Assembly (NCBI RefSeq): GCF_014642835.1
Contig: NZ_BMJA01000002.1
Location: 1 to 64,000, forward strand
Source: Dyella nitratireducens
GTDB taxonomy: Bacteria > Pseudomonadota > Gammaproteobacteria > Xanthomonadales > Rhodanobacteraceae
Direction: 5' to 3'
Length of the DNA stretch: 64,000 nucleotides
The number at the start of each line of letters is the position of its first letter. Position 1 is the first letter of the stretch. The position numbers and the translations under genes were made by a program. Below the pieces are notes generated by a model that saw nothing but the letters and a program-made list of their open reading frames with translations, searched no databases and was not told where the DNA came from. Shown here in pieces: positions 40,555 through 50,595 of the stretch.

Positions 40555-41247
40555 GTGAGCGGCAGTCCGGTAAACGTGGAAACCGCCACGCCGGCCGAAC
40601 CTGCGGCCGAGCGCTTGCGCATTACCGAAATCTTCCATTCGATCCAGGGCGAAGCCGATGCCATTGGCTGGCGCACGGTCTTCGTGCGCCTTACCGGCTG
40701 TCCGTTGCGTTGTGTGTGGTGCGATACCGAGTATTCGTTCTACGGCGGCAACTGGCGTGATATGGACGACATACTTGCTGAGGTGGCATCGCATGGCGCT
40801 TCGCACGTGTGCGTCACCGGCGGCGAACCGCTGGCGCAAAAACGCTGCCTGACCTTGCTGCGCAAGCTGTGCGACGCCGGCTATGAAGTATCACTGGAAA
40901 CATCTGGCGCGCTGGATGTTTCCGCCGTCGATCCGCGCGTGCGCAAGGTGATGGATCTGAAGGCGCCCGATTCCGGCGAAGCCAAGCGCAACCTCTGGTC
41001 CAACCTCGATCATCTGCTGCCCCACGATCAAGTGAAGATCGTGATCGCCAGCCGTGCCGATTACGAGTGGGCACGCAGCGTGGTGGCCGAACATCACATC
41101 GATCGGCGCTGCATGGTGCTGTTCTCACCTGTGCACGGCGCGATCGAACCGCGTGCGCTGGCCGAGTGGATCATCGAAGACAAATTGCCGGTGCGTTTTC
41201 AACTGCAGTTGCACAAGCTGCTGTGGAATGATGCGCCAGGGCATTGA
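40555..41247 (+). CDS. queE: 7-carboxy-7-deazaguanine synthase QueE
   Basis: A radical-SAM enzyme of queuosine and 7-deazaguanine synthesis. The 230-residue protein has a GTG start. The CxxxCxxC cluster motif is CPLRCVWC (Cys49, Cys53, Cys56), followed by VTGGEPLAQ. It follows cpoB closely and precedes queC, an arrangement common in Xanthomonadales and Pseudomonas. Confidence 0.94.
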   Translation: MSGSPVNVETATPAEPAAERLRITEIFHSIQGEADAIGWRTVFVRLTGCPLRCVWCDTEYSFYGGNWRDMDDILAEVASHGASHVCVTGGEPLAQKRCLTLLRKLCDAGYEVSLETSGALDVSAVDPRVRKVMDLKAPDSGEAKRNLWSNLDHLLPHDQVKIVIASRADYEWARSVVAEHHIDRRCMVLFSPVHGAIEPRALAEWIIEDKLPVRFQLQLHKLLWNDAPGH

Positions 41248-41266
41248 CGCAGAAGTTTCCATGGTC

Positions 41267-41342
41267 GTCATTCCCGCGAAAGCGGGAATCCATTTGCTCT
41301 GATGCAAAAGCAAAGATGGATTCCCGCTTTCGCGGGAATGAC
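41267..41342. repeat. Palindromic repeat, family B
   Basis: Arms GTCATTCCCGCGAAAGCGGG and its inverse around about 25 bases, filling most of the queE-queC gap. It matches the copy at 29307. Confidence 0.9.
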
Positions 41343-41377
41343 GGCCATGAAGGTATGTATTTACATCAGGAATTCCC

Positions 41378-42049
41378 ATGAGCAACCGCAAAGCCGTCAT
41401 CCTCGTTTCCGGAGGCATGGACTCCGCCGTCACCATCGCCATCGCACGCGAACAGGGCTATCAAGTACACGCATTGAGCGTGGCCTATGGTCAGCGTCAC
41501 AGCTCCGAGCTGGATGCCGCCGCGCGCGTTGCGCGCATGCTCGGTGCCGTCGAACACAAGACGGTGCACGTTGATCTGCGCAGCATCGGCGGCTCGGCGC
41601 TCACGGCAGACATCGACGTGCCGGAGCAGGGCGGCGACGGCATACCTGTCACTTATGTGCCGGCGCGCAACACCATCATGCTGTCGATAGCGCTGGGCTG
41701 GGCCGAAGTGCTCGGTTCCACCGACATCTGGTGCGGCGTCAACGCCGTGGATTACTCCGGTTACCCCGACTGCCGTCCGGCTTTCGTCGAAGCCTTCGAA
41801 CAACTGGCCAACGTAGCTACCAAGGCTGGTGTGGAAGGTGCGGGCATCCACATCCATGCACCGTTAATGGCCATGAGCAAGGCCGACATCGCTCGCGAAG
41901 GCCATCGCCTGGGTGTGGATTTCTCCGCTACCGTCAGCTGCTACCAGGCCGATGGCGAAGGCCGCGCCTGCGGCCGCTGCGACGCCTGCCGCCTGCGCGA
42001 GCAAGGCTTCCACGATGCTGGCCTACCCGATCCCACCCGCTACGCCTGA
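41378..42049 (+). CDS. queC: 7-cyano-7-deazaguanine synthase QueC
   Basis: It converts 7-carboxy-7-deazaguanine to preQ0. The 223-residue protein has PP-loop [14 protein letters not shown] (SGGMDS at 11-16). The C-terminal zinc site is [21 protein letters not shown] with four cysteines. Confidence 0.95.
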   Translation: MSNRKAVILVSGGMDSAVTIAIAREQGYQVHALSVAYGQRHSSELDAAARVARMLGAVEHKTVHVDLRSIGGSALTADIDVPEQGGDGIPVTYVPARNTIMLSIALGWAEVLGSTDIWCGVNAVDYSGYPDCRPAFVEAFEQLANVATKAGVEGAGIHIHAPLMAMSKADIAREGHRLGVDFSATVSCYQADGEGRACGRCDACRLREQGFHDAGLPDPTRYA

Positions 42050-42123
42050 GAAATCGCCGAAACTGGCTGCATCGCTTGTGCCGCAGCCGTCCAGACCCTA
42101 AAATTACCAGCTTACTTTTTTCC

Positions 42124-42199
42124 GGGCCGTTAGCTCAGCCGGTAGAGCAGCGGACTTTTAATCCGTTGGTCGACAGTTCGAATCTGTCACGGCCCACCA
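42124..42199 (+). tRNA. tRNA-Lys(UUU)
   Basis: A 76-base cloverleaf, with GGGCCGT at the 5' end pairing with ACGGCCC before the encoded ACCA. The D arm is TAGCTCAGCCGGTAGAGCA, the anticodon loop CTTTTAA (anticodon TTT), and the T arm ACAGTTCGAATCTGT. The CCA is encoded. It is followed at once by a terminator. Confidence 0.97.
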
Positions 42200-42204
42200 A
42201 CATC

Positions 42205-42245
42205 AAACCCGCAAGGTGCATAGGCCCTTGCGGGTTTCTTTTTGT
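42205..42245 (+). terminator. Terminator of tRNA-Lys
   Basis: A twelve-base stem AAACCCGCAAGG/CCTTGCGGGTTT (42205-42216 with 42226-42237) followed by CTTTTT. Confidence 0.9.
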
Positions 42246-42386
42246 CCGAAATGTTTAGCGCGTGCATGGCACACGACATCTTGGCGGCTGCATGGGAAGA
42301 ATCCATTGGCAAAGTACTGCGCGAAGCCCAGTAAGTTACTGCCGCTCGCTATTTCTTCGTGCGATGTGTGCGACAGGGCGTTGGCA

Positions 42387-45300
42387 TTACCAATGCACCA
42401 TCACCCCGACATTGGCGCCCACTTCCCTTCGCCCTGCGTTGCCGCTGAAGTCATAGCTGAGCGAGCCATACACGTTGACGCGTCGTGTCATCTGTACCTT
42501 GGCGCCGAATTTCATCTCACCCCACGTGCCTTTCAGATTGGAGTGGAACGATACATCGCCATCGTCAGTGGGGTAAGTCGTGCGCGGGCTGGCGCGAAAC
42601 TCATGCCAGGCGTTCAAGGCAAACCACCAATTCATGCCACCTAAAGTGCCTTCATGCGGTGTATTGGCCAACTGCACACCGATACGTGCAGCCAGTGAAC
42701 CTACATTGCCGAATTGCACCGTTTCGAAATCATTGCTGGTGCCGTCAAGGCGCAGGTGCTGGTAGATCACTTGCGCTTGCGGTTGCAGCGTCAACGCGGG
42801 TGTCAGATCGAACTGGCGCCAGCTACCTTCGAACGATGCGCCCAATCCGGTGGCACGTGTGGAAAGATTTTCCACATCTTCGCTGGAGGTAATGCGTGCC
42901 GAGTCGTATCTGGTCGCTTGCAGTACACCGTCGACATAACTGCCGTCGTGGCCGTAATGCGTCCAGTAGACGGCGGCAGATGCCGCGTCGACACGATTGG
43001 TGCCGGCGGTGATGTTGCCAGTTATCAGTCCATCATGCGTGACTTTCGACGACAGATGGCCAAAGGAGCCGTAGATGCCCGCGTCATCATGCGGTGTGCC
43101 TTCATCGCCATTTCGATAGAGATGTGCACCTATTTGCACCGCAGCCAGGCTGTAATCGAACAGCGGACCGTTACCGGTGAGGCCGGTGCCCGATTGTTTG
43201 CCGCTTATCCCAAATACTCGCGCCCACACGGCAGGATCTGGCTGGCTGGCGGATGACGCTGATGCCTCATCGCCATACTGGCTGCCCACGCGGTCGTGCA
43301 GCGAACCAAGGAACGCGCGGCCCAGCTGCAGCATGTCGGAAGGCAGTGCGGTATTCAGCGAAACTTCGCGGTTGTAAATGGGCTTCTCAGGTACTGGTGT
43401 AGGCGTAGGCGTTGGAGCAGGTGTGGGAGTGGGTGTAGGCGTTGGAGCAGGTGTTGGTGTGGGAGTAGGTGTAGGCGTTGGAGCAGGTGTTGGTGTGGGA
43501 GTAGGCGTCGGTGTTGGAGCAGGTGTTGGCGTGGGAGTAGGCGTCGGTGTTGGAGCAGGTGTTGGCGTGGGAGTGGGCGTAGGCGTTGGAGCAGGTGTTG
43601 GCGTGGGAGTAGGTGTTGGAGTTGGAGTTGGAGTAGGTGTGGGTGCAGGCGTCGGTGTTGGAGTCGGCGCTGGTGCGGGCACGGGCACTGCATCACGCAG
43701 ATACCAATTGTCCGGCGCAGTACCGTCCACCGCACTGCGAAACAGATCGAATTCGTAAGGTCCACGCACCAGCGGCCCACCGGAGAGCGCGAACGAACGC
43801 GGAAATGTGCTGGCACCATGGATGGCTTGCACCACCAAAATGCCATTGCCCAGGGTCAGGTCGGCGTTGCCCGTTGCATTGATCACCAGGGCTTGTATGC
43901 CGATGGCCGCCTCGGCATTTTTGCCATCGAGAAGAATCTTGTCCGAACTGGTTTCGCTATCGCCGAGCGTGGTGTTGAGCGTAATGCTGCCGGGGCCGAG
44001 GCTGGACAGCGAGCCAGTAACGGTCAGTGTTTTATATACGCCACCGGGTTGGAAGAAGATGCTGCCGCCATTGGAAACGTCGCCGTTGATAAGCGAGTCA
44101 GCCGTCATCCGCCATTGGCTGCTCGGATCAATAGTGAGTTTGTTGACATTGCTGATGGCGCCTACAAGCTCGCTGCCATTATTCAATGCAACATCGACGA
44201 AACTTGGGCCGCCAGGTGTATACGCATAGGCGTTATTGCGAACAATGATATTGCCAAGCAGCAGCGACTTGTCGGCAGTAAGCGTGGCATTACCGGGCGA
44301 GCCGGCGGTGTTCCCCGAATCGGGCACATCCTGCACTTCCATCGCGATTCCAGTGGCTGCTTCAACATTGGATTCATCCAACTGTATGTTGGCGGTGCCG
44401 CCATAGACATTGATGGCGTTGCCGGTGGCGGCAGTACCTGGCATGTCGCCCGTCGCAGGAATCGTGGTCAGTGTGCTGTTTATGATGGAGGCGTTGTTGG
44501 TAACGCCAGTACCTAGTGAATAGGACGACAGCGCAGCAGCGCCTATTCCTTTACCCGTGGCAACGACGCCGGTTGCGTCGATCGCGCCACCATCGCGCAT
44601 GATCATCGCGCTGCTGTTTTGACCGTTGGCAATGATATTGCCTGTATTTAGCATCACCAGCGTGCCTGAGTCATTCGACGCAACGCCGGACGAAACATTG
44701 CTGACGATGCTGAAATTGTCGGCGTTGACCAGTGCGCTATCGAATGCATTGACGCCGAGCGCATTGTTGCCGGATGTGGCGATGCCAATGTCGTTGGCTG
44801 TTACTGTTGTGCCCGGGCCGCTTGCGAATAAGCCTGCTGCGTTATTGCTGCTGACCGCAATGGAAGGCGCAACACCTAAACTACTTTTGCCAAGCGTGAC
44901 ATTGGCGCCATTTTCGGCAACGACACCATTGGCCTCGGTGGTTCCAAACGCCGTGTTGATGGTGATGGCCGTTGCAGTGACTTGCGTACCGGAACCTATC
45001 GCGACAATGCCGGCTGCGCCGTTGGCATAAGTGTCGATGTTGAGTCGCGCCCCGTTTTGAGTGGTGTCTCCAGTAAGTGACATATGGGCGCCGCTTTCCG
45101 CATCTGCGCCGTAGGCATTGATGCCAGAGGTGGAGATACTGCTTAACGTTGCAGTGATGGCGCTAGGACCGGAAGCGCCCGTGCCTGTGGCATACAGGAT
45201 CGTGCCTAAGGGTCCGGCATCAGCGCTTGAGTAGGTTAATGAGGGAAGCTGTGGCGATGGAAGATTCTTCACCTCGCCATTTGCAGCCACTACTTGCTGA

Positions 45301-45563
45301 GCCCTCACCGTCTGCAGCGCGTTCAAAATAAGCAGCGTGAGCAGGCATGGCATCATCATGCGCTGGCGTGCCGAACGAGGCGGCACGCTTTTCGTTTCAA
45401 GCGCATGAGTGGTGGAGTGCAAGAGATGCGCGATGGGCGCAGTCATACGGCATGCTTGCCACTTCATCACATGGCACGCAGCAAATCCGGGAAGAAGCAA
45501 GGGCGGAGAATCAGAGACGCCCTTGCTTTTATCGCGCAGCAACCGTTTCCGTGAGTCGCTCAT
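42387..45563 (-). CDS. Autotransporter with β-helix passenger and proline-threonine linker
   Basis: A 1058-residue type Va secreted surface protein. A hydrophobic signal core lies at residues about 71-82 ([12 protein letters not shown]) with cleavage near VRAQ. The actual start may be a later Met (residue 40 or 69-71), because 1058 residues would leave an unusually long leader. The passenger (about 95-620) has repeated NGANVTLG and [14 protein letters not shown] β-helix strands. Residues about 626-723 are nearly pure Pro-Thr/Pro-Ala. The C-terminal β-barrel (about 745-1058) has WARVFG at its entrance and ends in VMVHW. A pertactin/AIDA-like passenger is expected; the target is unknown. Confidence 0.85.
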   Translation of the reverse strand: MSDSRKRLLRDKSKGVSDSPPLLLPGFAACHVMKWQACRMTAPIAHLLHSTTHALETKSVPPRSARQRMMMPCLLTLLILNALQTVRAQQVVAANGEVKNLPSPQLPSLTYSSADAGPLGTILYATGTGASGPSAITATLSSISTSGINAYGADAESGAHMSLTGDTTQNGARLNIDTYANGAAGIVAIGSGTQVTATAITINTAFGTTEANGVVAENGANVTLGKSSLGVAPSIAVSSNNAAGLFASGPGTTVTANDIGIATSGNNALGVNAFDSALVNADNFSIVSNVSSGVASNDSGTLVMLNTGNIIANGQNSSAMIMRDGGAIDATGVVATGKGIGAAALSSYSLGTGVTNNASIINSTLTTIPATGDMPGTAATGNAINVYGGTANIQLDESNVEAATGIAMEVQDVPDSGNTAGSPGNATLTADKSLLLGNIIVRNNAYAYTPGGPSFVDVALNNGSELVGAISNVNKLTIDPSSQWRMTADSLINGDVSNGGSIFFQPGGVYKTLTVTGSLSSLGPGSITLNTTLGDSETSSDKILLDGKNAEAAIGIQALVINATGNADLTLGNGILVVQAIHGASTFPRSFALSGGPLVRGPYEFDLFRSAVDGTAPDNWYLRDAVPVPAPAPTPTPTPAPTPTPTPTPTPTPTPTPAPTPTPTPTPTPAPTPTPTPTPTPAPTPTPTPTPTPAPTPTPTPTPTPAPTPTPTPTPAPTPTPTPVPEKPIYNREVSLNTALPSDMLQLGRAFLGSLHDRVGSQYGDEASASSASQPDPAVWARVFGISGKQSGTGLTGNGPLFDYSLAAVQIGAHLYRNGDEGTPHDDAGIYGSFGHLSSKVTHDGLITGNITAGTNRVDAASAAVYWTHYGHDGSYVDGVLQATRYDSARITSSEDVENLSTRATGLGASFEGSWRQFDLTPALTLQPQAQVIYQHLRLDGTSNDFETVQFGNVGSLAARIGVQLANTPHEGTLGGMNWWFALNAWHEFRASPRTTYPTDDGDVSFHSNLKGTWGEMKFGAKVQMTRRVNVYGSLSYDFSGNAGRREVGANVGVMVHW
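43391..43686. repeat. 36-base minisatellite coding a Pro-Thr linker
   Basis: Imperfect tandem units of 36 bases (12 residues) with alternating GGTGT/GGAGT/GGCGT triplets. On the minus strand they encode [11 protein letters not shown] units. At least six units are recognisable. A unit length divisible by three lets copy number change without frameshift. Confidence 0.9.
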
Positions 45564-45715
45564 AACCCCTTTCCCCTTGGGGCCAACGATCGCGGCATCC
45601 TTTCAATGCAATGGTGAAAACGAAGTCAAATATTGACGTTGGGCACCGTCGACGCAGTGGTTGGCGTGATCGGGAGATTCAATATCCTGGCCGCTTTAGC
45701 GGGACAGCAGCCGGT

Positions 45716-46450
45716 TTAAGACTGATCCCCGGCATCGTCCCTTCGTGACGCAGACGGATGCCACCGCAACTTCAACCGCTCCATCGCTAGCGGTACGAGC
45801 GACAGTAGCGCCAGCACGCCAAGCGGTGTGATCACGCTTGGATCAAAAATCAGTCCGAATCCCACTTTCTGTCCATGGGCGAGCGCATGCCCCAGGCCAG
45901 CACCTATCGATGTTTCGAATATCAGCATGACCGTACCGCCGAACCAGGTGGCGCCGAGGAACAACCACAAGGAGCAGCGCAACCAGGCGAGTGCCATGGT
46001 GACCAGGCCAAACGGCGCCACGGGCACCAGGCGTAGAAATAGCGTGTAGGCCACGGGATGGCGTTCGAAGCCGTGATGCAGTTTCGCTGCGATCGCAGGC
46101 GGGTGTTTGCTGCCGACGCCGAAGGCGTATCGGCTGGCAAGAAACAAAATGAGCGAGCCCAGGGTGAGCCCGATCGACGAATAAGTGGTGCCCTCGACGA
46201 CACCAAAGGCGAATCCGCCGGCCAGGATCAGCACGATGGTGACAGGAATGCCGGTACAGGTCGCCAGGATCAACAGGCCGATGTAGACGAGCCGGCTCAC
46301 CCACGGATGCTCGGCGATATCCGTGTGCATTTGATGTTGATGGGCGACGAGTTGCTCGGGGTGCATGCGATCGAAAACCCCCGACACCAGCAGCACGATG
46401 CCCGCTGCAATCAGCAGCAGCAGCGGCAACGCAGCACGCAGGCGGTTCAA
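45716..46450 (-). CDS. TVP38/TMEM64 family membrane protein
   Basis: A 244-residue integral membrane protein of the DedA-related VTT/SNARE-associated domain family. It has five or six spans. Family motifs: GIPVTIVLILAGGFAFGVVEGT and RLVPVAPFGLVTMALA. The role is probably lipid scrambling or envelope homeostasis by analogy; not shown here. Its ATG overlaps the stop of the deaminase gene, so they are co-translated. Confidence 0.85.
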   Translation of the reverse strand: MNRLRAALPLLLLIAAGIVLLVSGVFDRMHPEQLVAHQHQMHTDIAEHPWVSRLVYIGLLILATCTGIPVTIVLILAGGFAFGVVEGTTYSSIGLTLGSLILFLASRYAFGVGSKHPPAIAAKLHHGFERHPVAYTLFLRLVPVAPFGLVTMALAWLRCSLWLFLGATWFGGTVMLIFETSIGAGLGHALAHGQKVGFGLIFDPSVITPLGVLALLSLVPLAMERLKLRWHPSASRRDDAGDQS

Positions 46451-47007
46451 TAGCTTTCCCCGCGCGCGCCATAGGCGGCCAGTACGCTGCGCGCTTCTTC
46501 GCGCAGGATGTCGCGGCGTACGGTGATGCCGCGGCGTTCCAGCTCGCCGACCCAGTCAGCGGGCAGGGGGCCTTCGTCGAATTCCGTCAGCGATTCCACG
46601 TCTTCGCCGCGGGCACCAATCAGCAAGGTGTCAATGCCGGCCCAGAAGGTGGCGCCATAGCACTGGCAGCAGGGCTGTGCGCTGGTGGCGAGGGTGTAGT
46701 GGCCGCCTTGTTCATTCAATCGATAGCTGGCCAGACGCTGCTGGGCGGCCATATAGGCCAGCATTTCCGCATGGGCTACCGAACAGGTTTGCGGGATGAC
46801 ACGGTTGGCCGCCGCCGCGATCAGCCGTCCATGTTCATCAAACACAGCCGCACCGAAGGGGCCACCCTGGCCGTGTTCGATATTGCGCTGCGACAGCTCG
46901 ATGGCCAGTCCTACACGCTCTTCGTCCGTGAGATAGCGTCGACTGGTGTCGGCGACGTCCTCGATCCACGGTGGCAGGGTGAGGTGGATCTGCAGCGGCA
47001 GCATCAT
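46447..47007 (-). CDS. Nucleoside/guanine deaminase-like protein
   Basis: A 186-residue zinc deaminase of the cytidine-deaminase superfamily. The zinc ligands are in VAHAEMLAY (His, with catalytic Glu) and SAQPCCQCYGA (PCxxC). GGPFGAAVFD is typical of GuaD-type and tRNA-adenosine-deaminase-type proteins. The length and C-terminus fit guanine deaminase or a related nucleoside deaminase better than TadA; substrate not assignable. Confidence 0.8.
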   Translation of the reverse strand: MMLPLQIHLTLPPWIEDVADTSRRYLTDEERVGLAIELSQRNIEHGQGGPFGAAVFDEHGRLIAAAANRVIPQTCSVAHAEMLAYMAAQQRLASYRLNEQGGHYTLATSAQPCCQCYGATFWAGIDTLLIGARGEDVESLTEFDEGPLPADWVGELERRGITVRRDILREEARSVLAAYGARGESY

Positions 47008-47170
47008 GCCGAGAGCCTGCCCACGGCCTCGGCGCAGCCCGCGCCGGGCCGGTTTGCCCGTCGGACGGTGTCCTCACTCAGTTGTGTATCGACATACACG
47101 CCTTCGTTCCTCCTTGCCCCACAGTCGAACAGATCCCGGCGCGGGCCACGCCGAGACCGCAGGCAGGCTC

Positions 47171-48931
47171 TCAGCCCGCCTGTTTGGCCCAGGTGTCGCG
47201 CAGGGTAACAGCACGGTTGAACACGGGGGCCTCAGGCCGGTGATCCCGGCGGTCGGCAACAAAGTAGCCGAGACGCTCGAACTGGTAGTGCTGCTCCGGG
47301 CCAGCCTTGGCCGCGGACGGTTCCAGCCAACCGCGCACGATGCGCTTGGCATCCGGATTGATGTGTTCGATCCAGGTTTTGCCGTCGCTCTCGTCGTCCG
47401 GGGTGGGCACGTTGAAGAGGCGGTCGTACAGGCGGATTTCCGTAGCGACGCCATGCTTGGCGCTGACCCAGTGGATGGTGCCTTTGACTTTGCGCTCGGC
47501 GCCCGGCATGCCGGAGCGGGAGTCGAGGTCGAGGGTGCAATGCACTTCGCTGACGTTACCGTCGGCAGCCTTGATCACCTCGACGCATTTCACGATGCCA
47601 ACACCGCGCAGGCGTACTTCGCCATCGGGTTTGAGGCGATGGAAGCCCTTCGGCGGCACTTCGGCGAAATCCTCACGCTCGATCCACAGCTCGCGCGAGA
47701 ACGGTACATGACGCGTGCCGAAGCTTTCGTCCTTGGGGTGGTTGGAGAAGGTGAGGGATTCTTCGTGATCGTCCGGCAGGTTGGTGATCACCAGCTTGAG
47801 CGGATCGATCACGGCCATACGACGCGGCGCGGTCGCGTCGAGGTCTTCGCGCACGCAATTCTCGAGAATCGCATAGTCGATCACGCTGTTCTGCTTGCTG
47901 ACGCCCAGGCGCTCGATCAGCAGGCGGATGCCGCCCGCGGTGAAGCCGCGGCGGCGCAGGCCGCGCAGGGTGTTCATGCGCGGGTCGTCCCAGCCATCGA
48001 CCAATCCTTCGTTCACCAGCTGCGCCAGCTTGCGCTTGCTGGTGATCATGTAGCTCAGATTGAGGCGGGAGAACTCGATCTGGCGCGGCTTGGCCGGCTC
48101 GGTCTTGAAACCGGCGTCGCGCATGTGCTGCCACAGCTCCGGGTGGTTGGGCAGGTCCACTTTGTCCACGAACCAGTCGTAGAGCGGGCGGTGATCTTCG
48201 AACTCCAGCGTGCAGAGCGAATGGGTGATGCCTTCCAGCGCATCCGACAGGCAATGCGCGTAGTCGTACATCGGGTAGATCGGCCAGGTATCGCCGGTGT
48301 TCTGGTGGGTGACCTTGCGGATGCGATAGATGGCCGGGTCGCGCATGTTCATGTTGCCGGAGGCCATGTCGATCTTGGCGCGCAGCGTCTTGCTGCCATC
48401 CGGAAATTCGCCGGCGCGGACGCGGCGGAACAGGTCCAGGTTTTCCTCGACGCTGCGATCGCGGAAGGGCGAGTTGCGGCCCGGCTCGGTGAGGGTGCCG
48501 CGGTACTCGCGCATCTCATCGGCGGTGAGGTCGTCCACGTAGGCGTGGCCGTCCTGGATCAGCTTGAGTGCGGCGCGGTAGAGCACCTCGAAGTAGTCGG
48601 AGGCATGGCGCAGGTCGTGCCATTCGTAGCCGAGCCAGCGTACGTCATCTTTAATGCCCTCGACGAACTCCGGGTCTTCCTTGCCAGGGTTGGTGTCGTC
48701 CAGGCGCAGGTTGCACCAACCGGCAAACTCGCGGGCGATGCCGAAATCCAGGCAGATCGCCTTGGCATGGCCGATGTGGAGATAGCCGTTGGGTTCCGGC
48801 GGAAAGCGCGTGCGGATGGCAGTGTGCTTGCCTGACCCCAAGTCCTCGCGAATGATTTGGCGGATGAAATCACGCGGCGCGTCGGTCTCGGAAGTTACGG
48901 CAGGCGTGGCGGCAGCGGACGAGGTGGACAT
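47171..48931 (-). CDS. glnS: Glutaminyl-tRNA synthetase
   Basis: It charges tRNA-Gln. The 586-residue class I synthetase has the HIGH motif in FPPEPNGYLHIGHAKA, and the KMSKS counterpart appears as MITSKRKLAQLV. The anticodon-binding β-barrels follow, with length slightly above the E. coli enzyme (554). Start at ATG 48931. Confidence 0.96.
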   Translation of the reverse strand: MSTSSAAATPAVTSETDAPRDFIRQIIREDLGSGKHTAIRTRFPPEPNGYLHIGHAKAICLDFGIAREFAGWCNLRLDDTNPGKEDPEFVEGIKDDVRWLGYEWHDLRHASDYFEVLYRAALKLIQDGHAYVDDLTADEMREYRGTLTEPGRNSPFRDRSVEENLDLFRRVRAGEFPDGSKTLRAKIDMASGNMNMRDPAIYRIRKVTHQNTGDTWPIYPMYDYAHCLSDALEGITHSLCTLEFEDHRPLYDWFVDKVDLPNHPELWQHMRDAGFKTEPAKPRQIEFSRLNLSYMITSKRKLAQLVNEGLVDGWDDPRMNTLRGLRRRGFTAGGIRLLIERLGVSKQNSVIDYAILENCVREDLDATAPRRMAVIDPLKLVITNLPDDHEESLTFSNHPKDESFGTRHVPFSRELWIEREDFAEVPPKGFHRLKPDGEVRLRGVGIVKCVEVIKAADGNVSEVHCTLDLDSRSGMPGAERKVKGTIHWVSAKHGVATEIRLYDRLFNVPTPDDESDGKTWIEHINPDAKRIVRGWLEPSAAKAGPEQHYQFERLGYFVADRRDHRPEAPVFNRAVTLRDTWAKQAG

Positions 48932-49041
48932 CGGATCAAGACTTCGCAGGAGCGGGAGCCCCCAAGTTTAACCGCTTGAAGGATTTGCGTAACTCTGCGC
49001 AGGTTAGGGCGCAAACTCCAACCTCGCCATGCACGGATCAC

Positions 49042-49662
49042 TCATTGGCGTGCCGCTGCCAGCGCCAGGTAGTGCTGATGCAGCGCGGCAACCTGCGGCT
49101 CAAGCGCGGATTCCGGCCCGCTGTTGTCGATGACGTCGTCTGCCAGTGCCAGGCGCGTAGTGCGCGAAGCCTGCGTGGCGAGGATGCGCATGGCCAGGTC
49201 CTCATCCATGCCATCGCGCTGCATCAGTCGCTGCAATTGAGTGGCCTCCGGTATGTCCGCCACCACGATGCGGTCCACCCAGCGGTAATGTCCGATGTTC
49301 TCGGCCAGCAGGGGAATGGCCAGCATGACGTAGGGGCCTTCATCCGCTTGCACCTGTTCCAGCATCCATTGCCGTATGCGTGGATGCACGATGGCTTCCA
49401 GCGTTTTGCGGGCCGAGGGATCGGCAAACACGCGCTCGCGCATACGCGGCCGATCCAGGCGCCCGTGCGAATCCAGCATCTCGCTGCCGAACGCATCCAC
49501 GATCGCTGCCAACCCATCGCTGCCTTGCTGCACCACCACCCGCGATGCCTGGTCGGCGTCATACACGTGCACGCCGTGCGCCTTGAAACGCTCCTCTACT
49601 GCGCTCTTGCCGGCGGCGATACCGCCGGTGAGGGCCACCGTAAACGGCTTGCCCTTGCTCAT
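49042..49662 (-). CDS. coaE: Dephospho-CoA kinase
   Basis: It performs the last step of coenzyme A synthesis. The 206-residue protein was started at 49662 (MSKGKPFTVALTGGIAAGKS), with P-loop GGIAAGKS at 13-20 and VYDADQASR. It overlaps the end of pilD by four bases; pilB-pilC-pilD-coaE is a common order in gammaproteobacteria. Confidence 0.95.
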   Translation of the reverse strand: MSKGKPFTVALTGGIAAGKSAVEERFKAHGVHVYDADQASRVVVQQGSDGLAAIVDAFGSEMLDSHGRLDRPRMRERVFADPSARKTLEAIVHPRIRQWMLEQVQADEGPYVMLAIPLLAENIGHYRWVDRIVVADIPEATQLQRLMQRDGMDEDLAMRILATQASRTTRLALADDVIDNSGPESALEPQVAALHQHYLALAAARQ

Positions 49663-50516
49663 CGCATTCCAGTGAAGCTCATATAGGCGTGCCAGAGCTG
49701 TTCGCCCGCGACGAACCACACCCAACCCGCCATGGCGATAAACGGACCGAACGGCATCGGCACCTCCCGCCCATGCTTGCGCAGAGCGATCAGCGTGCCA
49801 CCGACCAGTGCGCCGATCAGCGAGGAAAGCAGGATGGTCGGCAGCAGCGCCATCGGACCCATCCAGGCGCCGAGTGCGGCAAGCAGTTTGAAATCCCCAA
49901 AACCCATGCCTTCCTTGCCGGTGAGGAGTTTGAACAGCCAGTACACACTCCAGAGGCTGAGATAACCGATCGCCGCCCCGAGGATGGAGGCCGGAGCCGC
50001 CACGAACACATGGATCAGGCTCAGCAGCAAACCGGCCCAAAGCAAGGGCAGGGTGATCTGGTCCGGCAGCAATTGCGTGCGGAAATCGATGCCGGATAGC
50101 GCAACCAGCGCCCAGGTAAGGAACAGCCCCGCCAAGCCAGTCCAGGTAGGGCCGAATTTCCAGATGACGATGGCGCTGAGAATACCCGTCAGTAATTCAA
50201 TCAGCGGATACTGGATCGAGATGGGCGCCTGGCAGTAGCGGCAGCGACCGCGCAGCAGCAGCCAGCCGAGTACCGGAATGTTGTCGTGCACCGCCAACGG
50301 ATGCTTGCAGTGCGGGCAGTGCGACCCCTCACGCACAAGGCCTGGCGGCATGGATTCCGCCGGCAACTCCAACCCCAGCACTTCATGTGCCTCCCGCTGC
50401 CACAAAGCATCCAGCCGAGCCGGCAGTCGCAGAATCACCACATTGAGAAAGCTGCCCACGATCAGGCCCAGCACGCCTGCGATAACGATCCAGACTGTCA
50501 GCGGCAAATCGGGCAT
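49659..50516 (-). CDS. pilD: Prepilin peptidase/N-methyltransferase PilD
   Basis: It cleaves and N-methylates type IV prepilins and type II pseudopilins. The 285-residue protein was started at 50516 (MPDLPLTVWIVIAG). The zinc-binding CxxC pairs are at Cys67/Cys70 and Cys92/Cys95. The two catalytic aspartates are Asp144 (SGIDFRTQLLPD) and Asp208 (MGFGDFK). Eight or so membrane spans. Confidence 0.95.
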   Translation of the reverse strand: MPDLPLTVWIVIAGVLGLIVGSFLNVVILRLPARLDALWQREAHEVLGLELPAESMPPGLVREGSHCPHCKHPLAVHDNIPVLGWLLLRGRCRYCQAPISIQYPLIELLTGILSAIVIWKFGPTWTGLAGLFLTWALVALSGIDFRTQLLPDQITLPLLWAGLLLSLIHVFVAAPASILGAAIGYLSLWSVYWLFKLLTGKEGMGFGDFKLLAALGAWMGPMALLPTILLSSLIGALVGGTLIALRKHGREVPMPFGPFIAMAGWVWFVAGEQLWHAYMSFTGMR

Positions 50517-50537
50517 GCATGAACCATAGGTATGAAA

Positions 50538-50580
50538 ACGCGCCACATTATCGCCGCTTGGCGGCAATGATGTGGCGCGT
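50538..50580. other. Long hairpin between pilC and pilD
   Basis: Two 20-base arms (ACGCGCCACATTATCGCCGC, 50538-50557, and its near-inverse 50561-50580) pair with only two wobble/mismatch positions around a three-base loop. There is no T run, so it is more likely an mRNA processing or stabilising element, or a lone palindromic repeat, than a classical terminator. Confidence 0.7.
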
Positions 50581-50595
50581 GTGTATGGGGCAGGA

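Noticed and set aside
43391-43686. Possible CRISPR array
   Set aside because: The units are contiguous in-frame minisatellite repeats with no unique spacers and encode a Pro-Thr linker.
46946-48835. Long plus-strand frame opposite glnS
   Set aside because: Antisense to a complete, motif-bearing glutaminyl-tRNA synthetase; the shadow translation is compositionally biased.
49001-49045. Another family A repeat
   Set aside because: Only a degenerate half (AGGTTAGGGCGCAAACTCC) remains and no second arm is visible, so it was not listed as a copy.
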